Shown: piece by piece, positions 10,661 to 21,931 of the stretch
Layout of the letters: the number at the start of each line of letters is the position of its first letter
How positions within the stretch are numbered: the stretch's first letter is position 1
Source of the DNA: Hedera helix
Taxonomy: Eukaryota > Streptophyta > Magnoliopsida > Apiales > Araliaceae
Length of the DNA stretch: 64,000 nt
Direction of reading: 5' to 3'
Assembly (NCBI GenBank): GCA_947179155.2
Contig: OX359284.1
Location: forward strand, 8,170,432 to 8,234,431
The notes under the pieces: model-generated
Told to the model about the DNA's origin: nothing
Databases searched by the model: none
The model's input: only the letters and a program-made list of their open reading frames with translations
Made by a program: the position numbers and the translations under genes

Positions 10661-11535
10661 ATGCCGCCACAGAGAAGAAATCAACGACTACCCCCACCAC
10701 CACCTGAAGAATCAGTTAATGAAGGAAGGGTACCACCAAACCCTGTCCAAGAGTTCGTGAAAATGCTAATGGGAGCATTCCGCGAACGCAACGCAGAAGC
10801 TACTGGAATACCAAACCCTGCCGCTCCACTAGCAAGCTTTAAGGATTTCAAACTAATAGGACCACCCGAATTCAGAGGGACCACGGATCTTATAGAAACA
10901 CAGACCTGGATAGAGGAGATGGAAAAGTCTTCGAGGTCGCACGAGTCGCGGAGGGGCAAATGACCTCATTTGCTACCTTTATGATGAAATGGGAGGTCAG
11001 CTACTGGTGGAAGGCCAATAAGAGTAGAGCAGGGGAGGGAACGATCGTGTGGGCGCGATTCAAAGAAGTATTCTTGGAGAACTACTTTCCAGATAGTACA
11101 CAGGCTAGGATGAAAATCAAATTCCTATAGCTTAAGCAGGGTAACTTGTCCGTATCCGAATATGTCGCCAAGTTCAATGAATTGGCAAGATTTGCTCCAC
11201 ATCAGGTGGACACTGAGGCGAGACGCGCCAGGAGGTTTGAGCAGGGGCTGAAACCGTGGGTTTACAGTCGGATAGCTGTTCTCCAGATTACAAACTTTGC
11301 AACATTACTGGAAAAAGCTATCATAGCTGAAGGAGGGAACGAAGCTTTAAACAAGCACAACCAGGAACGGAACAAGAAGAAGGGTGAAGGAGGAAACCGA
11401 TAGGGTAGCAGCTGGGGCAGCAACTCGAACAAACGCAAGTGGAATAACAACAGCAGTTCGGGGACACCCCAGGGAAGTGACTCTAAGAAAGCCAACAAGT
11501 GCAGTAACTGCGGGAAGAACCACGCGGGGGAATGT
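10661..11535 (+). pseudogene. gag: Element A gag (capsid region), broken
   Basis: Gag forms the virus-like particle in the cytoplasm. ATG 10661 opens a frame of 100 codons with a Pro-rich N-terminus and the GPPEFRG motif common to plant Gypsy Gag. A frameshift near 10920 moves the capsid core to another frame (YWWK motif around 11000, then LENYFP). That frame holds TAG stops at 11128 and 11401; the first is consistent with a Gln codon changed by C to T. A first zinc-knuckle-like cluster (C-x2-C-x3-H) lies around 11500-11535. The order and spacing match Gag of element B, which is intact. Confidence 0.85.
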
Positions 11536-12582
11536 ATGAGGGGGAAGAACGTCTGCTATAACTGTGGGCAAGAGGGGCACATCGATCCTAATTGTCCCAC
11601 ACCAAAGAGGAAGGGTTGTTTCGCCTGCGGGGCCATGGACCATCAGTTTAAGGATTGTCCAAAGAAGAAGAATACTGGAGGGAGTTCGGGCTATAGGGGA
11701 AGCAACAACAACAAACTGACCATTGGAGGCCCGGTGCCACCGAACAAACCAACGGCACGGACTTTCAACATGACGGTGCAGGACACCGTTGAATCAAAAG
11801 ACGTGGTGTCAGGTATTATTCCGATCAATGATATAAATGCATATGTATTGTTTGATTCGGGTGCTACCTGTTCATTTGTGTCTGATGAATTCGCTAGACG
11901 GTTAGGATTGCCTAGAGAAAAACTAGGGAACCCAATGAACATAGAAGTTGCAAATAAAGAAGTGATTCCTGTAGAGTATATACATAGAAATTGTTGTGCT
12001 GAAATCAGGGATCAGAAACTAAATGTGAATTTAATTCCGATACGTTTGGGAGAGTTTGACGTTATACTTGGAATGGATTGGTTATTTAACCACGGAGCGG
12101 TAATTGATTGTCAAAAGAAGTGTATACACCTTAAGACACCGAACAGGTCTAAGGTCGTATTTTATGGCAGCAAGTCGTCTAGACAATCAACGTGTCTGAC
12201 GATGATGCAGGCTAAGAAACTGTTGAAGAAAGGTTGTGTAGGGTATTTGGCTCACGTAGTGGATACACAAATGGTAAATCCCGAGATGGAGCAAATACCA
12301 GTAGTTAGGGAGTTCATGGACGTATTTCCAGATGAACTGCCAGGTTTACCACCAGATAGGGAGATAGAATTTGTAATCGATTTGGTACCGGGGATAGCAC
12401 CAATATCGAAGGCACCATATAGGATGGCTCCGGTAGAAATGAAGGAGTTAATGATTCAACTACAGGAGTTGTTAGATAATAAGTACATTCAGCCAAGTGT
12501 TTCTCCATGGGGAGCACCTGTGTTGTTTGTAAAGAAGAAGGATGGATCGATGAGACTGTGTATGGATTATAGGGAGCTGAAT
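11536..12582 (+). pseudogene. pol: Element A zinc knuckles, aspartic protease and start of RT
   Basis: This stretch stays open for about 350 codons in the same frame as the later part of gag. It begins with two CCHC zinc knuckles (CYNCGQEGH... and CFACGAMDH...) that bind RNA. Next comes an aspartic protease whose active site reads LFDSGATCSFV (about residues 105-115) with the later ILGMDW motif, then the linker and the first RT motif (APYRMAP, SPWGAPVLFVKKKDG, MDYREL). The frame is lost near 12580, where a few bases appear to be missing just after the RELN motif, and a stop follows at 12589. Domain order matches chromovirus polyproteins. Confidence 0.9.
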
Positions 12583-12988
12583 AACAATTAAGAACAAGTA
12601 CCCGTTGCCACGAATTTACGATCTTTTTGATCAATTAAAAGGGGCGAAGTACTTTTCAAAGTTTGACTTGAGGACTGGTTATCATCAGTTGAAAGTCAGG
12701 AAGGAGGATGTACCCAAGACGGCATTCAAAACTCGATATGGGCATTATGAGTTTCTGGTAATGTCGTTTGGACTAACAAATGCGCCAGCCGCATTTATGG
12801 ACATGATGAACAGAATATTCAAGCAGTACCTGGATAAATTTGTTGTTGTGTTTATTGACGATATTCTGGTGTATTCTAAAACGGAGGAGGAGCATGATGA
12901 ACACCTAAGATTGGTGTTGGAGATTTTACGGAAGGAGCAGTTGTATGCTAAGTTTTCAAAGTGTGAATTCTGGTTGGAGAGAGTTTAA
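12583..12988 (+). pseudogene. pol: Element A reverse transcriptase palm
   Basis: This reads in a different frame from the preceding piece. It contains the RT palm: FDLRTGYHQ, TAFKTRYGHYEF, SFGLTNAPAAFM and the catalytic FIDDILVYS box with both aspartates kept. The frame closes at a TAA (12986-12988) just before FLGHV, where Gln is usual, so a C to T change fits. RT copies element RNA into cDNA. Confidence 0.9.
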
Positions 12989-13516
12989 TTTTTAGGTCAT
13001 GTTATTGACAAGGAGGGAGTTTCAGTGGATCCAGCGAAGGTTGAAGCGGTGATGAATTGGGAACAACGAAAGACGCCGACGGAGGTTAGAAGTTTCTTAG
13101 GGTTAGCGGGTTACTATCGGAGATTCATCCAAGATTTTTCAAAGATAGCAACACCGTTGACAAATTTAACGAGGAAGACAGTGAAATATGTATGGACGGA
13201 GAAGTGTGAGGAGAGTTTTCAGGAGTTAAAGAAAAGACTTAGTGAAGCACCTGTATTGACTTTACCGGACGATACTGGAGGTTTTACGGTCTACAGTGAT
13301 GCATCGCACAAGGGACTTGGCTGTGTGCTTATGCAAAACGGCAAGGTCGTTGCGTATGCGTCCAGACAGTTGAAGGATTACGAGAAGGGATACCCTACCC
13401 ATGACTTGGAGCTAGCAGCGGTAGTGTTTGCCCTTAAAATTTGGAGACATTATTTGTATGGAGAGAAATGTGAGATATTCACAGACCATAAGAGTCTGAA
13501 GTATATCTTCACATAG
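12989..13516 (+). pseudogene. pol: Element A RT thumb and RNase H
   Basis: Same frame as the palm. It includes FLGHVI, the SFLGLAGYYRRFI connection motif and an RNase H domain starting at VYSDASHKGLG, with later DLELAAVVFALK and TDHKSL. RNase H removes the RNA strand during reverse transcription. It ends at a TAG (13514-13516) where Gln stands in elements B and C, again a C to T type change. Confidence 0.9.
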
Positions 13517-14494
13517 AAAGAGTTAAATATGAGGCAACGGAGATGGTTAGAATTGATCAAAGACTACGATTGTGAAATTCTATACCATCCCGGTAAGGCC
13601 AACGTAGTAGCAGATGCTCTAAGTAGAAAGAGAAGGGAGAAATTGTTCATATTGACAGATCAGGAACAATTGGTTCAAGAGATGGCTCGAATGGAGTTGG
13701 AGGTGAGAAATCCAAATGAGTCAATGGAAGTGGAAGTAAGCCCAACCTTGTTAGATAGGGTGAAAGAGGCTCAAGACAAAAATGAAGAGTGTGTCAGAAT
13801 AAGGATGAGAATGACCGAAGGAGAAGAGGTCAAATTTAAGGAGGATAGCATGGGATTGCTAAGGTTTGAAAATCGTGTTTGGGTACCCCTATTGCCTGAA
13901 TTACGAGAGGAGATTTTACAAGAGGCCCACAGTACGAGATACTCGATACATCCGGGGAGTACGAAGATGTATCAAGATCTGCGTCATCATTTTTGGTGGC
14001 CGAATTTAAAAAGGGAGGTCGCAGAATGTGTCAGCCGATGCCTAACTTGTCAAAGGGTAAAGGCCGAACATCAGAGACCCAGTGGATTACTACAGCCGTT
14101 AGAAATTCCTGAGTGGAAATGGGAGCATATCACAATGAATTTTGTGGTAGGACTTCCAGCCACACAAAAGGGATATGACGCAATATGGGTGATTGTGGAT
14201 CGACTAACAAAGTCAACGCACTTTTTGCCGATCAGGATTAAGTTCAGTTTGGATCAATTGGCTAAACTGTACATCAAGGAGATAATTTCAAGACATGGGG
14301 TGCCGGTATCGATTGTGTCAGACAGAGATCCGCGCTTCACGTCAAAATTTTGGAAAAGTCTTCAGGAGAGATTAGGGACACAGTTAAGAATGAGTACAGC
14401 GTACCATCCGCAGATAGATGGGCAAAGTGAAAGAACAATACAGACATTGGAAGACATGCTCAGGGCCTGCGTGATGGATTTCAAGGGCAGTTGA
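13517..14494 (+). pseudogene. pol: Element A RNase H end and integrase with a lost catalytic Asp
   Basis: The frame continues through the end of RNase H, a linker, the HHCC zinc domain (H...H near 13930-13965, CxxC at CLTCQR) and the integrase core. The first catalytic Asp of the DDE triad (MDF in B and C) is Asn here: codon AAT at 14138-14140, a G to A change. The second Asp (SDRDPRF) and the Glu (QSERT) are present. The frame stops with TGA at 14492-14494, where a Trp codon is expected. Integration by this protein is therefore doubly disabled. Confidence 0.9.
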
Positions 14495-15172
14495 GAAAAC
14501 CATCTACCACTAGTTGAGTTTGCATACAATAACAGTTATCATGCAAGCATAGGCATGCCGCCTTACGAAGCATTATATGGTAGAAAATGTAGAACACCTC
14601 TATGTTGGGACGAGGTAGGAGAACGCCGACTGTTGGGGCCAAAATTGGTTCAACAGACGGTAGAAATTATCAAGGTAATAAGAGCTCGACTAGTCGCAGC
14701 TCAAGACCGTCAGAAGAAATACGCCGATTTACATCAACAGAAGCGAGACTTCGAAGTTGGGAGTTTTGTGTTCATGAAGGTATCTCCCTGAAAAGGGAAG
14801 ATCAGATTTGGAAAGAAAGGGAAGCTGAGTCCGAGGTTCATAGGACCGTTCGAGATATTAAAGAGAGTGGGTGAAGTGGCGTACGAGGTAGCTTTACCTC
14901 CTGAACTGGAACATATTCACAATGTGTTTCACGTATCAGTGTTGCGACCATACAAGCCAGACTACAAACATGTCATATCCTATGAGCCAATACAAGTCGA
15001 GAAAGACTTATTGTACGAGGAAATTCCTGTCCAGATACTAGATAGGAAAGAGCAGAAATTACGGAATAAGGTTATACATTCTGTCAAAATCCTTTGGAGG
15101 AACCACAACGCTGAGGAAGCTACGTGGGAGCTCGAAGAAAAGATGAGGGCTAACTATCCGAATCTTTTTTAG
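14495..15172 (+). pseudogene. pol: Element A integrase C-terminus and chromodomain
   Basis: The frame continues with the conserved PYEALYGRKCRTP and GSFVF motifs to a TGA at 14789-14791 (a Trp codon in B), then the GPF/Y module (PRFIGPFEIL). The C-terminal chromodomain is around 15010-15170 (ILDRKEQ, LWRN, ATWE). In chromoviruses this domain is thought to guide integration to heterochromatin. The stop TAG/TAA region lies just before the polypurine tract. The chromodomain supports the Tekay/Del assignment. Confidence 0.88.
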
Positions 15173-15206
15173 TTTAAATTTGTAATTCCGGGGACGAAAT
15201 TCTTAT

Positions 15207-15218
15207 AAGGGGGGAGAA
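15207..15218 (+). other. Polypurine tract of element A
   Basis: AAGGGGGGAGAA directly abuts the 3' LTR. It primes plus-strand cDNA synthesis. Confidence 0.9.
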
Positions 15219-15648
15219 TGTAATGACCACGAATTTCATTAGTCATTGTAAATATACTTAATAAATATTTAGCAATGAATTTAAACTTTTTGTACTAATT
15301 AATTGTACTTTAGATAATTAAATAAATGTACTTGTGTATGCGTATATTTATTTAAAGAATTAAAGCAATGTGTATAATTAATTAAAGCAAATCTAATTGG
15401 ATTATATTTTAAATCCAAATGAGTTGTTAAACTAGGTCAAAGGTATTAACCTAGTAGCCCATGTAATTAATTTAACAAGCCCAATACTTATTTTAATTAA
15501 AGGTAGCATAGTTATTTAAATGCTAGCCCAATGTGTTATATAAATTGAGCCCAAACAATTTAATTGAATGAGCCCAATAGAATTTATTCCCAAGTCCAAT
15601 GTGGAGTCCAAATGAGGTCAAAACTTTGGCCAATATAGATATATATAA

Positions 15649-15699
<51 letters not shown>

Positions 15700-15961
15700 T
15701 GTATATATGTATATTTTAGCATTAAAATTAAATCAAAAATGGGGGATTTAAATCCCATTTTGCTGAGATTTTTTAGGGACCCACTTGGATGGCTTGATTT
15801 GCTAGATTGCTTCTCTTACACACTAGATCAAAGTTGGCCAACAACTCTAGTCAATCAACTAGTCAATCACCATGTCAATCCATCAAATAGTAAGCTTGAT
15901 TAGCCTTTAATTTCACCAACATTGGTGAATTAGGAAGCTTAATGGTGTGTTAGTAGAGTGT

Positions 15962-15968
15962 TATAAAA
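15962..15968 (+). promoter_or_regulatory. Putative TATA box of element A 3' LTR
   Basis: TATAAAA in the same context as the 5' LTR copy. If active, it would drive read-out transcription into LTR G. Confidence 0.55.
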
Positions 15969-17218
15969 GAAGCACTCCACACTTGTTCTATGTTGGTTAG
16001 TTCATTTGCAAGAATTGTAGAGAGAAAAATAAAGAGCATTTGAGAGAAAAATAGAAGAAACACTTAAGTGTTGAGTGATATAGCTAGAGGTTGAGCTTGG
16101 TGGATGACACAAAGCTTCACCACATACTTTGGTAGGAGAAGAAGAAGAGCCTTCAAATCAAAAAGGTTTAAAAGTGCTCTAAACTCCTTCTTATTTCATT
16201 TTTAAGGCCTAGAACGATTTTGAACGGTTAAAATCTATTTTTAACTGATCAAAACTCGTTTTGATGGTCTAGATGTATTTAACTATGTAATATATGTATA
16301 TTCATAACTCTATGTGTTTATAACATGATTTGGTATGTGAGAAATGCATAAAAGTTGTAGAAATATTCATAACATGTTTTACCGGTAAAACCCTAACGAT
16401 ACATGTTATGTTTAATGTTTTATTTTGAAATGTACAAATCGGAAATTGGATTTATATGGCTAGAAAGCTAGATCTATGAGTTTTAAATAAAAACCCTTTT
16501 TGCACCTTTCAAAAATATTGAATAACAAAGAAGTTATAGCTTTAACCACAAAAGATGTCGTTTTTAAACCCTAAGTGGTTCGATCCGTAAATTTCGTGTA
16601 AAACGTTTTAAAAAATGTGATTTAACCATGGAATATTGTAAAACAAGAAGTTACAAGGTTAACAAAACTGAGTTTGTGTCATTTGGACATATAGATCACA
16701 TTTTATTCAAGTTTGAACCAATAAAACCAAGGATTTGTGAAGTTAGTTTTCACCTTATCCTTGTGAGCAGTTTTTAGTCTAGTTACGTTTGGAATTTGGA
16801 TTTGTGTTTGAAAGGGAAATTGTAGATGGGGAAATTCGGATGAGAATGGAATCAAGAATCACCTCAAAATGTTTTAAAATGAAGAAGTTATGGCTGTTGG
16901 AGCGTCGGAGGGTCGGGCAGTCCTCAAATTTGGGTTTCAAAAAATTTGTACCATCGCCGCAGCGGTGGAAACCACCACCGAAGCGGTCAAACATTTTGTT
17001 AAAAACCTGTTTTAGCCGTACGGGTCGGGTCGGGTCAGTCCGGGTTGAGTTTTTATTGAAAATTTAAGTTGAACTAAGTGTAAAATGAATATATTTGTGT
17101 ATTGAACCAATATATGGACTATATTTGGAAATAATGGGTAGCAAAATGTTTAAAATAAAGGTCAAGGTAAACCCAATTAAAAGGTTAACTATTGATATTG
17201 TTTAAAAATTATTACTAA

Positions 17219-17670
17219 AATATTATTAAATGATTAATAATATTAGTATATGATTAAAAAGATATTAAATGATGAATAACATTGTAATTGTGTAAAATAT
17301 TATCAAATGAGTAATAATATTAGATGATGATTAAAATATTATTAAAATAATTAATAATATTAATAAGGGAATAAAATATTATTAAATGATTAATAATATT
17401 AAATAATGAATAAAATACTATTAAATGATTAATAATATTAATAAAGTAATAAAATATTATTAAATGATTAATAATATTGGATAATGAAGAAAATATTATT
17501 AAATGATTAATAATATTAATAATGTGATAATGTATTATTAAATGGTTAAAGATTAATAAAAATATTATTAAGGGATTAATAATATTAGAAGGATAATAGA
17601 ATATTATTAAATGATTAATAATATTATAAGACTAATGGAATATTATTATTTGTTAATAATGTTAGATAAG
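17219..17670. repeat. AT-rich palindromic minisatellite in 3' LTR of A
   Basis: Counterpart of 5280-5715, with an additional unit near 17435-17475. The cores are inverted repeats of AATATTATT/AATAATATT type. Confidence 0.75.
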
Positions 17671-18926
17671 AATGTGAACTATATTAAGTAATTAATATAG
17701 GTTTTATGTGATTGAAATATTATCAAGTAATGATAATATGTTCTAAGTGTTTAATATACTCTTAATTATTTAATTATGTGGTCAGGTATAACATGTATAG
17801 ATGTTATCATATGAATGCGTATATGATACTAATTCGAAGATCAACGTGATTAATTGTTAGGTCTATCTAAAGAGAATTAAATTGAATTGGTTAGCAGTAG
17901 ACCACGCACAAGGCAAGTTTCTTCTTAACCCTAACTTGTATTTATTGTTGCAAGTATTCTTCAACCTTATTTACATTGAGCAATTCAATTATTGTTGAGC
18001 AAGTATCTACACTCGTAGTTATTTGACAGACCTTTGAGTGAATTAATTATTGAAAATTACTTCACATCATTATTGTATTGTATTCGCACATAGTGCCTTT
18101 GCAAATGTTATAGTTCAGTAATTTACGAACTGTTTAAGAATGTCTAAGCTAATTATTTCGGCTAGACAAATGCATGTTTAAATTCATCTAATTGAATATT
18201 TTAAAAACTTATCCAAACCATTGGCTGGTGCGGATTCTTATAGCAAGACTGAGAAAGAACAACCCTAGTTAAAGGGGATTTTTATATTGTCGGGTAACCG
18301 AATTTGCGCAAGAAAACTAAATGTTATGCATATACATAGGACATGAGAGGACTGGTCCCCTCAAGTGTCCCGTTATTTTTAACAAGGAGTCAAACATTGT
18401 ATGTCTGTGTTACCTTAGTAGCAGTTCACCGTCATTAAAGACCACTCAGCAGTAAAGAGTCAATACATTCTTTTATTGAACATTGATTCTTGATATCTTT
18501 CGCAATTGTTATTGTTGAAACCTTGAAGTTATTTCCCTTCATCATGATATATCGTATGATTGTTGTTTATAAACTTGCTGAGTCATTTAGTTGCTCATTC
18601 TTGCGATATCATGACTATATTTCAGCCAATCCCGAAAGCTCTAAATCGGACAAAGGCAAGGGGAAAGCGAATGCTTAATTTTAGTAGTTGCATGCTAGTT
18701 TAAATTACTGTTATGTAATTACTGTTGTAAATCTTTTGTGTTTTCCCTTAAGATATGTAATGTTTAAAATTAAGGTAATAGACCTTGGGAAGTGTAGCCT
18801 TTTGTTAAGGAACCTTTTGTATTATTCCGCGAAATTTGAATATAATTTATGTATTTCATTGTTGTTAAGTATTGTACAGTGAGAACCAAACCCGAGGTTA
18901 AAGAACCCGAATTTGGGGTCGTCACA

Positions 18927-18931
18927 ATTAC
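18927..18931. repeat. Target-site duplication ATTAC, right of element A
   Basis: Matches 3574-3578 exactly. Confidence 0.9.
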
Positions 18932-19235
18932 CACGTAACATTGTTAAATCATAATTTCTGCACCTCCATAACAATTTAATTGTATAATTTATTGTACCTT
19001 TACATGAAATTTCTCTTATTCTTAATAAATTATTTTTAAACAATTTATTTACTTTTCAATTAATTTAAATCAACATCAATTATCACCATCTCTTTATAGA
19101 TTTAGTTTATCAATTAAATCCCTTCTTATACCTTAAATCACATAAAATATCACCAATAATTTAAATAACCTTGATAATTTCATTAAATTCTCATTTAATG
19201 TTATTAAAGAAATCCTGAAAATTCGGATCCTCACA
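18932..19235 (-). mobile_element. 5' LTR of element G, second segment
   Basis: Continues LTR G beyond element A. The outer end is placed at TCACA (19231-19235), which on the minus strand gives an LTR start of TGTGAGGATCC. This resembles in layout the starts of the other chromovirus LTRs here. The border is inferred because the partner LTR is outside the window. Confidence 0.55.
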
Positions 19236-19830
19236 CTGATCACCTAGAGTACCTATCACCGGATATTACAATTTAAATGATTGTTAATATTCAAAACGAA
19301 CTGACAGTCTTCTGTCTACAGGGTATTATAAATACTCAAAACGTATGTTCATGGTCTTGTGACCCTTTCAGCGTGATGAAGCAGTATATTAAATCAATTG
19401 AATGTTGTTATTCAAAGTTGCATGTCTTCACAATTATTGTAAATTATTGAAGTTTTCATAGCTAAATCTTTTTCATTCATGATATATCATTTATTGTTTA
19501 TTTAAACTTGTTGAGCAAAATAGTTGCTCACCCTTGCTATGTCATGACCTATTTTTCAGTTAAGCCGAAGAATCTAAGGAGTGCAATGGCAAAGTAAAGG
19601 TGAACGAGTAGAAGTAATTAGATGTTATTTCTAAGTTGTAAATATTTTGTATTATAAGGTAATGTTTATATATTAAGGTTAATGGAACCTGAGATTGATG
19701 GTACGATTTGTAATACAGTTCTGTATATTTTCCGCGAGATATTGAATATGTATGTTATGAATGTTTGACGAGTGTTGAATAGTGAGCACCGAACCCGGGG
19801 TTCAAAGGACCCAGATTTGGGGGCGTCACA
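19236..19830 (+). mobile_element. LTR fragment X (3' part of a chromovirus-type LTR)
   Basis: It ends GGGGGCGTCACA at 19830, the terminus shared by LTRs B, C and E. It contains the conserved TTGTTGAGCA...TTGCTCACCCTTGCTAT stretch that lies 250-350 bp before the end of the A and C LTRs. The 5' portion is not next to it because element G begins there, so the rest may lie to the left of the window. It is inserted in the RT region of the Tat element, which starts at the next base. Confidence 0.7.
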
Positions 19831-21567
19831 TGCACCTTTGTGCTCGGGTCAAATAAATTCTTGGAATATATGGTTAGTCAAAGAGGGATCAAGGCAAATC
19901 TCAAGAAGATATCAGCTATCCTTGAAATGTAGTCATTGAAGAATTTCAAAGATATATAAAGATTGACCGAGAGGTTGACGACTCTAAGGCGATTTGTGGC
20001 CCGATTGGCCGACAAACGTCTCCCCCTCTTTAACACTCTAAAAGAGGCTCAGAACCAGAAGACGTTTATGTGGACCGAGGAACGTCAAGAAGCTTTTAAA
20101 CAAATTAAAAGGTATATATCTTCTCTCCCGATACTTAGAAAGGCACTTCCCGAAGAGGATTTGTAATTATATTTATCTGCCACACCTTTAGCAATTGGAA
20201 TAGCTCTGGTAAGAGAAAACTTTCAAGGGCAAAAGCCCGTGTATTACGTAAGCATGCTCTTCGAGACGTAGAAACTAGATACCCAAATTTGGAGAAGTTG
20301 GCTTATGCATTAGTTATTTCCAGTCAAAAACTCTGACATTACTTCCAAAGGCAGACAATCATTGTCCTCATGGATCAGCCTTTAGGAAGGTGTTGTACGG
20401 ACCAGAATCATCAAGAAGGTTAGCATCGTGGGCCATAGAACTAAGCCAATTTAATCTGATATTTCACACTTGGACGACCATCAAAGCATAAGCTCTTATT
20501 GACTTTATCATCGAATGTTCCTTTCTCGATGAGGCAGGAAAAAACCATCTGATACCGGCAACCCGATAGTGGTTCCCAAGGATCCTGTTTAGACACTATT
20601 CGTAGACGGATCCTCTACACGGAAGAGGAGCGGGGCTGAAATAATTCTCACTTCCCTTGAAGGCTTTAAGGTACAACAATCTATCTGGTTCGGATTCATC
20701 ACCACCAATAATATAATAGAATATGAGGCACTGATGGCATGACTAAAATTGGCCAGGAGTTTTGAGGTGAAAAACATAATGGTATTCATCGATTCCCAAC
20801 TAGTGGTTAAGCAGGTCCTGGGAGAATACGAGGGAAAGGAAACACATCTATAGTCCTACCTCCAACTAGTCTGAACATTGCTTACACATTTCCCAAAGTA
20901 TGAAATCATTAGCGTGGTCAGAACAGAAAATACAATGGATGATGCTCTCTCCAAGTTAACGACTACAAATCAGGGTGGGTTAGAAGGATCAATCTATTTA
21001 GAAATTTTGCAACATTCGAGTACAATGATTCAAATAGTAATGGATATAGAGCAAGAGGACTCTTGGATAAAACTTATCTTAACTTTTTTTTTAAATGAAA
21101 AGTTGTTCGAAGATAAGACCCTAGCTCAGAGAATAAAATACAATTCTTCCAAGTACTGCGTTATAAATGATCAATTGTATAGGAAATCTTATTCTTGTCT
21201 AATGCTTCAATGTCGTGGCCCCAAGGAGTCCAATTATTCTCTTCGGGAAGTCCACAGGGAATATGTGGATACCACATAGGAGCGAAAACACTTGTACATA
21301 AGATCTTGAGATAAAGATATTTTTGGCCACTATGCTTTAGGAAGCCAAAGACTTCGTCAAAAAATATCAAAAATGTCAATTGTTAGCTTCAGTCCCACAT
21401 TAGCTTCCCGAAGAGCTTACCCCAATACTATCCCTGATACCCTTTGCAGCCTGGGGCATAGATATTCTAGGACCACTCCTACAAGGTAAAGGTCAAGTGA
21501 AATTCGTTGTTGTGGCCATTAACTATTTCACTAAGTGGGCAGAAGTTAAGCCTCCTGCTAGAATTAC
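19831..21567 (+). pseudogene. pol: Tat-lineage Ty3/Gypsy pol remnant (RT, RNase H, archaeal-type RNase H, integrase start)
   Basis: One degraded frame reads through RT thumb motifs (CTF, KFLEYMVSQRGI, then RFVARLADK), the normal RNase H (WTEERQEAF, LYLSATPLAIG, KPVYYVS), and a second, archaeal-type RNase H near 20590-20850 (VDGSS, EYEAL, DSQLVVKQVLGEYEG). The start of integrase follows near 21320-21560 (GHYA, then GQVKFVVVAINYFTKWAE in another frame). A dual RNase H is diagnostic of the Tat lineage. Many stops and frameshifts show great age. The integrase catalytic core is cut at 21567, where LTR F begins; the C-terminal part reappears at 53429. Confidence 0.85.
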
Positions 21568-21926
21568 TGTAACGTAACGAGATCTCAACCTTCCTTAATT
21601 ATATCCATTCAATTCTGGATTTCATAATCATTAATCTTAAAATCAAATTATATTATCCTCAATTATCTTAACGGCGATTTAGTGTGTTAAAACATAACTT
21701 TTAACCTTTAAAGACATTAATTGACCATAATACGGTCCATAAATCTATTTTTTTATCTTACATTATTTACTTATCTCAAGATCGTAACATTCACTTACCA
21801 TTTATTAAAACTTAGGTCAAACATTTATTAACTGTGACCTAGTCTATTACAATTTCATAATCATATAAATTGTAATTCCACTTAACATCACCTGTGAATA
21901 TATTCATCATATATCTCTATCATATA
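21568..21926 (-). mobile_element. LTR F, first segment
   Basis: Starts TGTAACGTAACG on the plus strand (inverted LTR 3' end) in the Tat integrase and runs to the target duplication of element B. It shares short stretches with LTR G (for example around the ACGGTCC...AATAAATC region). It continues at 33160 and 39887. No coding content. Confidence 0.65.
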
Positions 21927-21931
21927 TAAAA
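21927..21931. repeat. Target-site duplication TAAAA, left of element B
   Basis: Repeated at 33155-33159. Fixes the outer borders of B. Confidence 0.88.

Larger units (their letters stand above)
3579..18926 (+). mobile_element. Element A: complete but decayed Tekay/Del-type Ty3/Gypsy chromovirus
   Basis: The order is LTR (3579-6975), primer site, an extra coiled-coil ORF, gag, protease, RT, RNase H, integrase, chromodomain, polypurine tract and LTR (15219-18926). It is flanked by ATTAC duplications. The C-terminal chromodomain and very long LTRs are typical of the Tekay/Del clade. The coding region has two frameshifts, two stops in gag and four in pol, and the first integrase catalytic Asp is changed, so it is dead in cis. 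It sits in LTR G and carries a 2233-bp solo LTR (7784-10016). The LTRs differ by scattered substitutions, a 280-bp deletion and repeat-number changes, so A is older than B, D and E. Confidence 0.93.
15219..18926 (+). mobile_element. 3' LTR of element A
   Basis: 3708 bp, TGTAATGACC to GGTCGTCACA, followed by the ATTAC duplication. It retains the 280-bp segment (16341-16620) that the 5' LTR has lost and one more unit of the AT palindromic tract. It lacks a short tandem duplication seen in the 5' copy near 3815-3861. A TATA box is at 15962-15968, a TA tract at about 15636-15708 and AT palindromic repeats at 17219-17670. Confidence 0.92.

Noticed and set aside
20589..20789. Minus-strand open frame over the Tat second RNase H
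   Set aside because: It is the shadow of the plus-strand DGSS...EYEAL coding remnant.
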